Assembly: GCA_002317575.1 (NCBI GenBank)
Contig: DCIH01000023.1
Span: 1-6,703, forward strand
DNA from: Verrucomicrobia bacterium UBA1731
Lineage (GTDB): Bacteria; Verrucomicrobiota; Kiritimatiellia; RFP12; UBA1067
Reading direction: 5' to 3'
DNA length: 6,703 nucleotides
Below are positions 1-5,843 of this stretch, one piece after another (position 1 is the first letter of the stretch; each line of letters begins with the position of its first letter). The notes under the pieces are model-generated. The model made no database searches. It was not told the origin of the DNA and worked only from the letters and a program-made list of their open reading frames with translations. A program made the position numbers and the translations under genes.

Positions 1-19
1 TTTCGTGACGATTTCGTGT

Positions 20-148
20 CGGCTGCGGCAACATATCCCCGGAGGGGTTGGCGACGCGGAAGCGACGGCGGTTCAAGCCGCCAGGCTTGAAAACCGACGG
101 CGGTTATGCGCCGTCAATCGCGCAGAACGCGCGATGTTGCCACAGCCG
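20..148. repeat. Structured intergenic element: 15-bp inverted-repeat arms enclosing several hairpins
   Basis: Seen directly: arms at 20-34 (CGGCTGCGGCAACAT) and 134-148 (ATGTTGCCACAGCCG) are reverse complements at 14 of 15 positions. The odd pair is C-A if read from the plus strand and G-U wobble if transcribed from the minus strand. Between the arms lie CCCC-GGA-GGGG (37-47), TTCAAGCC-GCCA-GGCTTGAA (72-91), GACGGCG-GTTATG-CGCCGTC (96-115) and TCGCGC-AGAAC-GCGCGA (118-134). An 11-base direct repeat, CGACGGCGGTT, occurs at 63-73 and 95-105, and TTTCGTG occurs at 1-7, 12-18 and 150-156. The layout suggests a multibranch fold or a palindromic intergenic repeat (REP/MITE-like). It lies downstream of the fadL terminator. 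No family is recognised and no coding gene is credible here. Confidence 0.55.
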
Positions 149-160
149 TTTTCGTGTACC

Positions 161-176
161 GTCGCCGGGAGGCGAC
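161..176. repeat. Isolated perfect hairpin beside the structured element
   Basis: GTCGCC (161-166) and GGCGAC (171-176) pair perfectly around the loop GGGA, a GNRA-type loop if the plus strand is transcribed. There is no T-run after it on either strand, so it does not look like an intrinsic terminator. It is probably part of the same palindrome-rich block as 20-148. Confidence 0.45.
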
Positions 177-198
177 ACGGGCCTCCAAGTAGTCACTC

Positions 199-222
199 AA
201 AAAAAACCGGGATAAGTCCGAG
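199..222 (-). terminator. Intrinsic terminator of fadL
   Basis: Eight bases after the fadL stop the minus strand carries a short stem, CGGA-CTTA-TCC(C)G with one bulged C (about 208-220), followed at once by eight T (206 down to 199). The T-run is strong and the stem is short, so termination is likely but efficiency is uncertain. It marks the end of the minus-strand block. Confidence 0.6.
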
Positions 223-228
223 TAGAGA

Positions 229-1479
229 TTAAAAACGATAGGTGAGCGTCAGGCCGGCGGCATGAGAGATGCCGCGATAGGCCTGATAACGGTCCAGCCG
301 GTCTGACACCGTCTCGCGCACCTGCGTCTCCTTGCCGTCCATGAGAATCATGCCGTACGTAAGACCGATCTCGAGTCCGCGCCAGCACCGCCAGACAAGG
401 CCCCAGGAAAGCATGTGACGGTCCGCCGCTGGCAACATCGTCGATTCCTGATCTCCACAGCAGTCGTTCTCATAGACATAGGACATGATCGCCGTCCAGT
501 CCTCCGCAAAATCCCAGCTCGGCGCGACACCGACACGCCACGTGTCGTTCCACCGGAGCTTGATGGTCTTGTGTGTTCCATTCAGATTGAAGTCCAGATC
601 CCCAATGGACGACCACTGCGTCCATCCCACCGTGCCGCCCAGATGAACGGTGTCGACGATATCCCAGTTGAAACCGCCAGTAATAGACTGCGGCAGCTCC
701 AGCTCCGTTTCGGCCGGACCATTCACCTTCCTCGCTGTTACGACATTAACAGCATCCGCCATATCCTGCGGGGAGACCTCCGACTTGCCGTCCACATGAA
801 TCACCGTCTTCGACTTATAGACGATACCGACAGCCAGATTATCAAGGATGTCGTATTTCGCACCGACCTGATAACCGAGATCCTTCATGCCGTTGTCGCC
901 CTTCAAACGGCTGTTAACCCGTCCGTGATTAGGAGTCATCCCTGGCGCACCCGCAAAGGGAAACGCATACTGCTCAAAGTCAAAGTAGGTGAACCGAAGA
1001 CCGCCGCCGATCGAGAAGTCGCCGATCTTCCACGACAGGTTCGGATTGACAGTAAAACTCTGCACCGTCGTCTCGGTCGAGTTGTAATTGAGCGACCACG
1101 TGTCATTGTAAGCTGACCCAAGGCCATACTCCGGCATGACGCCAAGACCGAAGGCGAAGTCCCACGGAAGCGGCACGGCCAGATGAAAATGCGGCAAGAG
1201 GAAGACGCCGGGATTCATCGGCTCGGACACATTCCCGTTCACCTTGATGCGTCCGCGCGGATGCTCCGTCATCGCACCGACCGTCACCGTGATGTTCGTC
1301 AGATCCGTCAGCGTCGCCGGATTGTAGAAGTTGGCCGACGCATCAAACGCCCGACCGACAACCGCACCACCCATCGCATACGCCGGCGAAGACGCCTCAT
1401 AAAGACCGAACCCACTCGCCCAAGCGCTTGACGCCAAAAGCGCCATAGCCATCAAAAGGCCTTCTTTTCTCATGTTCAT
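229..1479 (-). CDS. FadL/OmpP1/TodX-family outer-membrane channel
   Basis: Predicted 416-residue outer-membrane beta barrel of the family that passes hydrophobic compounds such as long-chain fatty acids or aromatics across the outer membrane. The substrate here cannot be read from sequence. Residues 1-21 form a Sec signal peptide (basic MNMRK, hydrophobic core, Ala-Trp-Ala cut site). The mature start SGFGLYEAS and the following Ala/Gly-rich stretch leading to FYNPATL (51-57) match the family's N-terminal signature, which forms the luminal plug. Alternating beta strands follow, and the last residue is Phe (TLTYRF), the usual BAM recognition end. The frame stays open to a TTG at 1515, but that codon lies in the -35 box, so the ATG at 1479 (or the ATG two codons later, at 1473) is preferred. 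No Shine-Dalgarno precedes it. The tetR gene just upstream is the likely controller. GC content is lower than in the transport genes further upstream. Confidence 0.9.
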   Translation of the reverse strand: MNMRKEGLLMAMALLASSAWASGFGLYEASSPAYAMGGAVVGRAFDASANFYNPATLTDLTNITVTVGAMTEHPRGRIKVNGNVSEPMNPGVFLLPHFHLAVPLPWDFAFGLGVMPEYGLGSAYNDTWSLNYNSTETTVQSFTVNPNLSWKIGDFSIGGGLRFTYFDFEQYAFPFAGAPGMTPNHGRVNSRLKGDNGMKDLGYQVGAKYDILDNLAVGIVYKSKTVIHVDGKSEVSPQDMADAVNVVTARKVNGPAETELELPQSITGGFNWDIVDTVHLGGTVGWTQWSSIGDLDFNLNGTHKTIKLRWNDTWRVGVAPSWDFAEDWTAIMSYVYENDCCGDQESTMLPAADRHMLSWGLVWRCWRGLEIGLTYGMILMDGKETQVRETVSDRLDRYQAYRGISHAAGLTLTYRF

Positions 1480-1506
1480 TGCGACATTATATGATATTCT
1501 GTCGCA
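1480..1506. promoter_or_regulatory. Operator 1: 27-bp inverted repeat over the fadL -10 box and start
   Basis: TGCGACA (1480-1486) and TGTCGCA (1500-1506) are perfect inverted arms separated by 13 bases. The centre, ATAT-C-ATAT, is also symmetric, so 11 of 13 base pairs around the midpoint at 1493 match. The repeat contains the whole -10 box and ends one base before the fadL ATG. Length and symmetry suit a TetR-family dimer site, and a tetR gene lies next door. Binding would block RNA polymerase. The assignment to this TetR is an inference. Confidence 0.75.
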
Positions 1507-1515
1507 GTAAGTCAA
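1486..1515 (-). promoter_or_regulatory. Sigma-70-type promoter of fadL
   Basis: On the minus strand TTGACT (1515-1510) is followed after 18 bases by a perfect TATAAT (1491-1486). The -10 box ends only six bases before the ATG at 1479, so transcription would start at or next to the start codon and give a leaderless or nearly leaderless mRNA. This fits the absence of a Shine-Dalgarno. The promoter separates fadL transcription from the upstream genes. Confidence 0.75.
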
Positions 1516-1517
1516 TA

Positions 1518-1540
1518 TGACAACTATAGTTTTTTTGTCA
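1518..1540. promoter_or_regulatory. Operator 2: second inverted repeat with the same spacing, upstream of the -35
   Basis: TGACAA (1518-1523) and TTGTCA (1535-1540) are inverted arms. The core GACA-N13-TGTC is exactly the core of the repeat at 1480-1506, and the two centres (1493 and 1529) are 36 bp apart. Further GTCA/TGAC half-sites occur at 1511-1514 and 1545-1548. A second dimer of the same regulator could bind here. The interior is less symmetric than in operator 1. Confidence 0.55.
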
Positions 1541-1589
1541 CAATTGACGGCCTAGCTATTTCTTCTAGATCAAATCCTATTAAAATAAT

Positions 1590-1609
1590 CTATTTCCAAA
1601 TGGAAATAG
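1590..1609 (-). terminator. Possible terminator hairpin embedding the tetR stop codon
   Basis: CTATTTCC and GGAAATAG pair perfectly around a four-base loop. On the minus strand the TAG stop of tetR forms part of the 3' arm. It is followed by ATTATTTTAATAG, which is T-rich but not a clean T-run. It could stop tetR transcription before the fadL promoter, with modest efficiency. Confidence 0.4.
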
Positions 1610-2189
1610 CGCGAATAACGTCAGAAAATCTGACTTTTGCAGCCTTCGAATCAGTTTCCGTCCCGATAACGATACGCATTGCACAGGATTCAAACTGTGC
1701 ATACAAGGCATCTGAAATCCGCTCCACATGCAATCCGCCTGGGATCTCCTCGTTTTCGACGGCATATTCGATAAGGCGTTTGAGGGCGTTGCGGGTACCG
1801 GCGGTAAATCGACGGATGCTTGAATCCATGTCGGCACCAGACCGGGCCATGCCGACGACGAAATCGAAGACGGCGACCAGAAACTCCTTATTCTTGAACA
1901 TCACGTCGATGACCGTATGACCGATGCCTTCGAGCTTTTCAGTGCTCTTGGCCCTCACCGTCATAATCTTCGTGCAACGCTTCTCAATACCGTCGGTGAC
2001 CGCCACGATGGCGGCATCCATCACTTCGCGCTTGGAGCAGAAGTAGCGATAGAGAATGGTCCGGGAGATTCCCGTCGCCGCCGCAATCATGATCAGGGAC
2101 ACATTGTCGTATCCGACCTGCGAGAAGAGGCGGATCGCCTTTTCGGCGATTTCGCGCTTGCGCTGTTCGTGATCCACTTTCCTGGCCAT
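1590..2189 (-). CDS. TetR/AcrR-family transcriptional regulator
   Basis: Predicted 199-residue DNA-binding regulator, the usual length for TetR proteins. Residues 7-52 form the N-terminal three-helix domain. The helix-turn-helix spans roughly SLIMIAAATGISRTILYRYF (31-50), with the family-typical Gly40, Tyr47 and Phe50 and the following SKREVM. The remainder is an all-helical ligand-binding and dimer domain, too variable to name an effector. The ATG at 2189 is chosen over an upstream ATG at 2279 because it follows AGGGGA by six bases and begins right before the conserved domain. The gene follows the EIIA gene by 19 bases and precedes fadL by 110 bases. The intergenic inverted repeats make repression of fadL the best guess, with a hydrophobic compound as a possible inducer. 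No separate promoter was seen, so it may be read through from upstream. GC is well below that of the EIIA gene. Confidence 0.9.
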   Translation of the reverse strand: MARKVDHEQRKREIAEKAIRLFSQVGYDNVSLIMIAAATGISRTILYRYFCSKREVMDAAIVAVTDGIEKRCTKIMTVRAKSTEKLEGIGHTVIDVMFKNKEFLVAVFDFVVGMARSGADMDSSIRRFTAGTRNALKRLIEYAVENEEIPGGLHVERISDALYAQFESCAMRIVIGTETDSKAAKVRFSDVIRAISIWK

Positions 2190-2208
2190 GACACATCCCC
2201 TTTCCGGA

Positions 2209-2937
2209 TCACCCCCGGCGCAACGAACCGAGCAGACCGTTTTCCGCCGCCGTGAGGATTTCCCGGACGCTTTCCGCATCCGGCGCGGCGCGCATATCCG
2301 CCAGAAGCGTGGTGCCGTGCGCCAAGAGGCACAACCGCGCGAGGATGTGCAGGTGCAGCGCGTGGTCCGTGCAGCAGATGAGGAAGAACACGTCCGTCCC
2401 TTCGCCGTCCTGCGCGCCGAAGAAGACGGGGCGCGACGTGCGGCCTATCGCCACGAACGTCTCCTGGAAGATGTACGGGTCGTGGAAGCGCGCGTGCAGA
2501 AACGCCGCGCCGCCGCCCACCGCCGTCGAAGCGGCCTCTTCGCGCGCGACGAGCCCCTGGAAGAGCGCGTCCTTGTCGTAGACGAGGCCCGTCGATTCCG
2601 CGAGTTCCGTCATGTCGCGCAAGACGCCACCGCGGTTCTTCGCGGAAAGCTCCAGCTGGATGGCGCCCTCGGGGATGAGTGTGGCGATGCGCAGCTCGGC
2701 CGCGCTCGCCTTCTTGCGCTCGTCCATCTCCTGCAGATGCTCGCCGGTGAGCTGCTTCGGGGACAGATCGATCATGCGGCGCTGCGCCCACTCGTCCAGG
2801 AGCCGGTGCTCGAAGAAGAAGTCGTCGCCGCGCTTCTGGCTCGGCACTTCCTCGCGCTGCGCGAAATGCTTGAGCTCGCGCGCATCCATGTGCAGATGCG
2901 CGGCGGCTTGATCAAGCGTCATGAATCCGTGGTCCAT
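2209..2937 (-). CDS. Helix-turn-helix plus PTS EIIA (PtsN/fructose-type) fusion protein
   Basis: Predicted 242-residue cytoplasmic protein. Residues 5-55 resemble an excisionase/MerR-like winged helix (MTLDQAAAHLHMDARELKHF, then a DDFFFEHRLLDEWAQRR wing and helix). Residues about 85-240 are an EIIA domain of the PtsN/FruA class. His148 in GGGAAFLHARFHDP sits at the phospho-acceptor position of the family's G(I/V)A-PH motif, and a later LICCTDHALHLHILARL helix matches the domain's second half. Such a protein would accept phosphate from HPr and act as a regulator rather than a transport subunit, since no EIIB or EIIC is nearby. The ATG at 2937 follows the symporter stop by one base and has AAGGAG seven bases upstream, so translation is coupled to the symporter. 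This suggests it senses or controls the transport it is encoded with. Whether the N-terminal domain binds DNA or protein is unknown. Confidence 0.82.
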   Translation of the reverse strand: MDHGFMTLDQAAAHLHMDARELKHFAQREEVPSQKRGDDFFFEHRLLDEWAQRRMIDLSPKQLTGEHLQEMDERKKASAAELRIATLIPEGAIQLELSAKNRGGVLRDMTELAESTGLVYDKDALFQGLVAREEAASTAVGGGAAFLHARFHDPYIFQETFVAIGRTSRPVFFGAQDGEGTDVFFLICCTDHALHLHILARLCLLAHGTTLLADMRAAPDAESVREILTAAENGLLGSLRRG

Positions 2938-2938
2938 G

Positions 2939-4426
2939 TCACATCTCCTTCGCGACCAACGGCTTCGACCGGCACGACAGCAGAAAGCCCATGAGCACGA
3001 TCGTGACCGTCGCCAGAACAATCGCGAGATTCACGTGCAAGAATTGGCATTGGACGACCTTCTGTCCGAAGGTGATCCACACGAGCGTGCCGAAGCCGCA
3101 GAGCGTCGCCACGAGCGCGTGCCACGAGCGCGCGCGCTTCGAGAACGCGCCCACGAGGAAGAGCCCCAGCATGCCGCCCGAGAAGACGCCCTGAAGCGCG
3201 TACCACATGCCGAGGACGGAACTGTTGTCCTTGCCCCAGATCCACACCACCGCGAGCGCGATGAAGATGGACACAAGCGCCAGGACAACCGTCATGGCGC
3301 GCAGGAACACGAGATTCGTCTTCGCGTTCGCCCGCGCCGGCGCGAAGCGCTTCCAATAGTCCTCGAGCAGCACGGTGGAGCCGGAGTTGAGCGTGGCCGC
3401 CACGGTGGACATCGCCGCCGCGATGATGGCCGCGACGAGGAAGCCGGAAACGCCGGTGGGCAGCTTGTTCACGATGAACCAGGGGAACACGGCAGCCGCC
3501 TTGAAGTCGGCCGGAATGACGCCCGGATTCGCGCGGTTGTACATCCAGAGCAAGGTGCCGATGATCGTGAAGAGAAGCGTCACCGGCACGTAGAGCGACG
3601 CGGACCCCCAGATGGACTTCGCGGCGGCCTTCGCGTCCTTCGCGGCGACGTAGCGCTGCGTGTAGCACTGGTCCACGCCGAAGTTCTGCAGGTTGATGCA
3701 GATGCCGTAGAAGAGAAGCACCCAAAACGTGCTCGTGCTCCAGTCGGTGAAGTCCAAGCTGCCCAAGGACATCTTGCCCGCCTCCCATGCGGCGGCGGCG
3801 TGCGTGCCCAAATCGGGCGTGAAAATGAGCAGACACGCCACGCACACGAGCGTGCCGCCGATGAGGATGAGCGACTGGATCGCGTCCGCCCACACCACGG
3901 CGGAGAAACCGCCCAGCATGGAATAGAAAAGCGTCGCGACGCCCGTGCCGATGATGATCGATTCGTAGGAGAACACCGGGAAAAGCTGGTTCACGAGAAT
4001 CGCCAACAGCAAGAGGATGATGCCGGAGCGCGCGCTTTGCATGACGAGGAAGCACGCGCTCGCGTACACGCGCGCCCAGGTGCCGAACCGGTTCTCAAGA
4101 AACGAATACGCGGAGACGCTCGTGGACTTGCGATAGAACGGCACGAACCAAATCGCCGCCACCAGCGTCGCCAGGGGCACGGTGAGCGAGTTGACCCAGC
4201 CCCACCAGTTCGTACCGTAGGCGCCCTCGGGAAGCGCCAGAAACGAGATGGACGACACATGCGTCGCGAACACGGAAAGCGCGATGGCCCAGGTCGGGAG
4301 TTTGCCGCCGCCGGTCATGAAGTTGCCGGCGTCGTTCGCACCCTTCTTGAAGACGAACGAGCAGCCGAAAAGCGTCACGCCCACGAGGTAGACGGCGATG
4401 ATGGTCAGGTCGATCCAGTTGTTCAT
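2939..4426 (-). CDS. Sodium/solute symporter, SSS family (SGLT/SiaT-like)
   Basis: Predicted 495-residue inner-membrane protein that couples Na+ entry to uptake of a solute; sugars, sialic acid or related acids are the best guesses from resemblance to SGLT/SiaT-like members. About 13 hydrophobic segments are visible, the LeuT-fold number for this family. TM1 carries LSVFATHVSSISFLALPEGAY (50-70), the broken-helix region contributing to the Na2 site. The segment AAAMSTVAATLNSGSTVLLEDYW (336-358) is the family's TM8 signature, with Ser340 and Thr341 at the Na2-binding position. The common third Ser is Ala344/Thr345 here. Length is typical. The ATG at 4426 lacks a Shine-Dalgarno and lies eight bases after a TATAAT. 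The EIIA-type gene begins one base after its stop. It is in the GC-rich part of the window. Confidence 0.9.
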   Translation of the reverse strand: MNNWIDLTIIAVYLVGVTLFGCSFVFKKGANDAGNFMTGGGKLPTWAIALSVFATHVSSISFLALPEGAYGTNWWGWVNSLTVPLATLVAAIWFVPFYRKSTSVSAYSFLENRFGTWARVYASACFLVMQSARSGIILLLLAILVNQLFPVFSYESIIIGTGVATLFYSMLGGFSAVVWADAIQSLILIGGTLVCVACLLIFTPDLGTHAAAAWEAGKMSLGSLDFTDWSTSTFWVLLFYGICINLQNFGVDQCYTQRYVAAKDAKAAAKSIWGSASLYVPVTLLFTIIGTLLWMYNRANPGVIPADFKAAAVFPWFIVNKLPTGVSGFLVAAIIAAAMSTVAATLNSGSTVLLEDYWKRFAPARANAKTNLVFLRAMTVVLALVSIFIALAVVWIWGKDNSSVLGMWYALQGVFSGGMLGLFLVGAFSKRARSWHALVATLCGFGTLVWITFGQKVVQCQFLHVNLAIVLATVTIVLMGFLLSCRSKPLVAKEM

Positions 4427-4434
4427 ACGCGCGG

Positions 4435-4443
4435 ATTATAACA
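4435..4443 (-). promoter_or_regulatory. Extended -10 promoter of the symporter gene
   Basis: The minus strand reads TGTTATAAT, a perfect TATAAT preceded by the TGn extension. It ends eight bases before the symporter ATG. The matching -35 position (GCCACG, 4463-4458) is poor, as is common for extended -10 promoters. The predicted transcript would start within a base or two of the ATG. Confidence 0.5.
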
Positions 4444-4450
4444 CATGGAA

Positions 4451-4464
4451 CGCCATCCGTGGCG
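4451..4464 (-). other. Small hairpin right after the permease stop
   Basis: CGCCA and TGGCG pair around CGGA on the minus strand, beginning at the base after the permease TAG. No T-run follows, so it is at best a weak or factor-assisted terminator, or an mRNA 3'-end stabiliser. It also overlaps the -35 position of the symporter promoter. Confidence 0.35.
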
Positions 4465-5841
4465 CTACTTCATGCTGGGGAGCACGATGCCCCGGAGGAT
4501 GATCTTCTGGCACAGCAAAAACACGGCGGCCGTCGGGATCGAGACGAGCACGAAACCCGCCATCACGCACCAGGGCTGGCCGGACATCTGCTGGCTCATC
4601 TGGTACATCCACACGGCAATCGTCCACTTCGATTCGTTCTGGCACACGAGAAACGCCCACTCCCAGGAATTGTACGCCGCGATGAAGTGGTTGAGCGCGT
4701 TCACGGCGAGAATCGGCGTCGTCATCGGCAGCGTGATCGAGAAGAACGTGCGCAGCTCACCCGCGCCGTCGATCGCCGCCGCCTCGTAGAGTTCGCGCGG
4801 CAGCGCGTCGAAAAAGCCCTTCATGATGAAGATGCTCATGCCGCTCGCGACCGTGGGCAAAACCAGCGCCGCGAAGGTGTTCAACAGCCCCAGGTCGCGG
4901 ATGAGCAGAAAGCCCGGAATCGCCGTGACGGCCGCCGGGAACGCCATCGTCGCCAAAAGAAAGAGGATGATTTTCTCCGTGCCGCGCAGATTGAATCGCG
5001 ACAGCGCATACGCCGCAAGCGGATTGACGATCAGCGACGCGAGCACGGAAAGGAGCACCAGCACCACCGTGTTCCAGAACGCGCGCCCGCGGATGAAGAG
5101 GTACTGCCCCACGAGCCGGTAGTTGGCGAACGCCCCTTCCCAGAAATCGCGCGTGCCGTGTTGGCAGAACTGCATGACCAGCGCATCGCGAAGCCCTTCG
5201 CGGTTCTTCGCGGGAACCGTCCGGCAGACGAAGTCCCCGCGCGCGATCATGCGCTCCACGTACGACCGCTTGAACCGGCACCAGAGATCGTACTTCTCGT
5301 CCCCCACGGGAGGCGTCCACGAATCGCGCTGGACGGGCAACCGCGACTCGGCGAGAAAACTCGTGGTGAAGGAACCGCTGAACGGCTCCACGTCGCGCGG
5401 GTCGTAATTGCACGTGGTGCGGTGAACGTCCCAGTTCGCGGCGCCGGCGCGGTACGCTTCGGCCTTCGCGAGACAGGCGGCGTAGGCCGCGCGGTTCGTC
5501 ATCGGGTCGAGCAGCGCGTTCGCGAACGCGTCCACGCCCGCCTTGTCCTTCGCCACCGTCGTCCAGCCCGTCCACGCCTCGGGCGCTTCCGGGAACACGT
5601 CGCGCGGGAAGCGCGGGAAACACGTGGCGACGGAGCGCATGAAGCGGTCGTTGCGGTCCCAGAACGCGCGCAGAACGGGCGCGTGGCGAGAGTAGTCGTA
5701 ATTCGTGGCGAAGCTCGAGGAGATCATCACCATGAACGGCAACACCATCGTGATGCCGCCCAGGACGAGCAACCCGTAGACGAAGGCGAGAAAGAGACGC
5801 CCTTTGGCCGTGCCGCGCTCGGAAGGAAGCAAGACGCCCAT
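4465..5841 (-). CDS. Carbohydrate ABC transporter permease (MalG-like) with enlarged extracytoplasmic loop
   Basis: Predicted 458-residue inner-membrane permease of an ABC importer. TM1 is at about 18-40. Typical MalG-like sequence resumes near FANYRLVGQ (238) and the remaining five membrane segments run from about 256 to 446. The EAA loop that docks the ATPase is clear: LYEAAAIDGAGELRTFF (351-367) with Glu353-Ala-Ala, Gly359 and a closing Leu-Pro at 371-372. Usual family members are about 280 residues. The excess is an insert of roughly 180 residues (about 50-235) between TM1 and TM2, on the outer face, with Cys at 74, 123, 144, 188, 206 and 226. The ATG at 5841 starts two bases after the upstream stop, with GGGG eight bases before it. 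Although the frame stays open to 6660, that upstream part lies opposite the HAD gene and is not permease-like. The partner permease, ATPase and binding protein are not in the window. Confidence 0.88.
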   Translation of the reverse strand: MGVLLPSERGTAKGRLFLAFVYGLLVLGGITMVLPFMVMISSSFATNYDYSRHAPVLRAFWDRNDRFMRSVATCFPRFPRDVFPEAPEAWTGWTTVAKDKAGVDAFANALLDPMTNRAAYAACLAKAEAYRAGAANWDVHRTTCNYDPRDVEPFSGSFTTSFLAESRLPVQRDSWTPPVGDEKYDLWCRFKRSYVERMIARGDFVCRTVPAKNREGLRDALVMQFCQHGTRDFWEGAFANYRLVGQYLFIRGRAFWNTVVLVLLSVLASLIVNPLAAYALSRFNLRGTEKIILFLLATMAFPAAVTAIPGFLLIRDLGLLNTFAALVLPTVASGMSIFIMKGFFDALPRELYEAAAIDGAGELRTFFSITLPMTTPILAVNALNHFIAAYNSWEWAFLVCQNESKWTIAVWMYQMSQQMSGQPWCVMAGFVLVSIPTAAVFLLCQKIILRGIVLPSMK

Positions 5842-5843
5842 CG

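Noticed and set aside
20..148. Integron attC site or retron msr-msd RNA
   Set aside because: The arms do not carry the RYYYAAC/GTTRRRY core needed for attC, and no reverse transcriptase or integrase is visible. The edge position prevents excluding a neighbour beyond base 1.
5..232. Plus-strand 75-codon open frame at the left end
   Set aside because: It runs through the hairpin array and the fadL terminator, has no domain, and its coding sense is explained by GC-rich palindromes.
1480..1515. TTG at 1515 as the fadL start
   Set aside because: It would place the promoter inside the gene and add residues before an otherwise normal signal peptide. The TTG is part of the -35 box.
1537..1548. GTCA-CAAT-TGAC as a third full operator
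   Set aside because: Its arms are only four bases and its spacing differs from the two matching repeats, so it is noted only as half-sites.
2921..4441. Long plus-strand open frame (506 codons) opposite the symporter
   Set aside because: It mirrors a clear membrane-protein gene on the minus strand. The product is a low-complexity Arg/His/Glu/Ala-rich chain without domains, as expected of antisense frames in GC-rich DNA.
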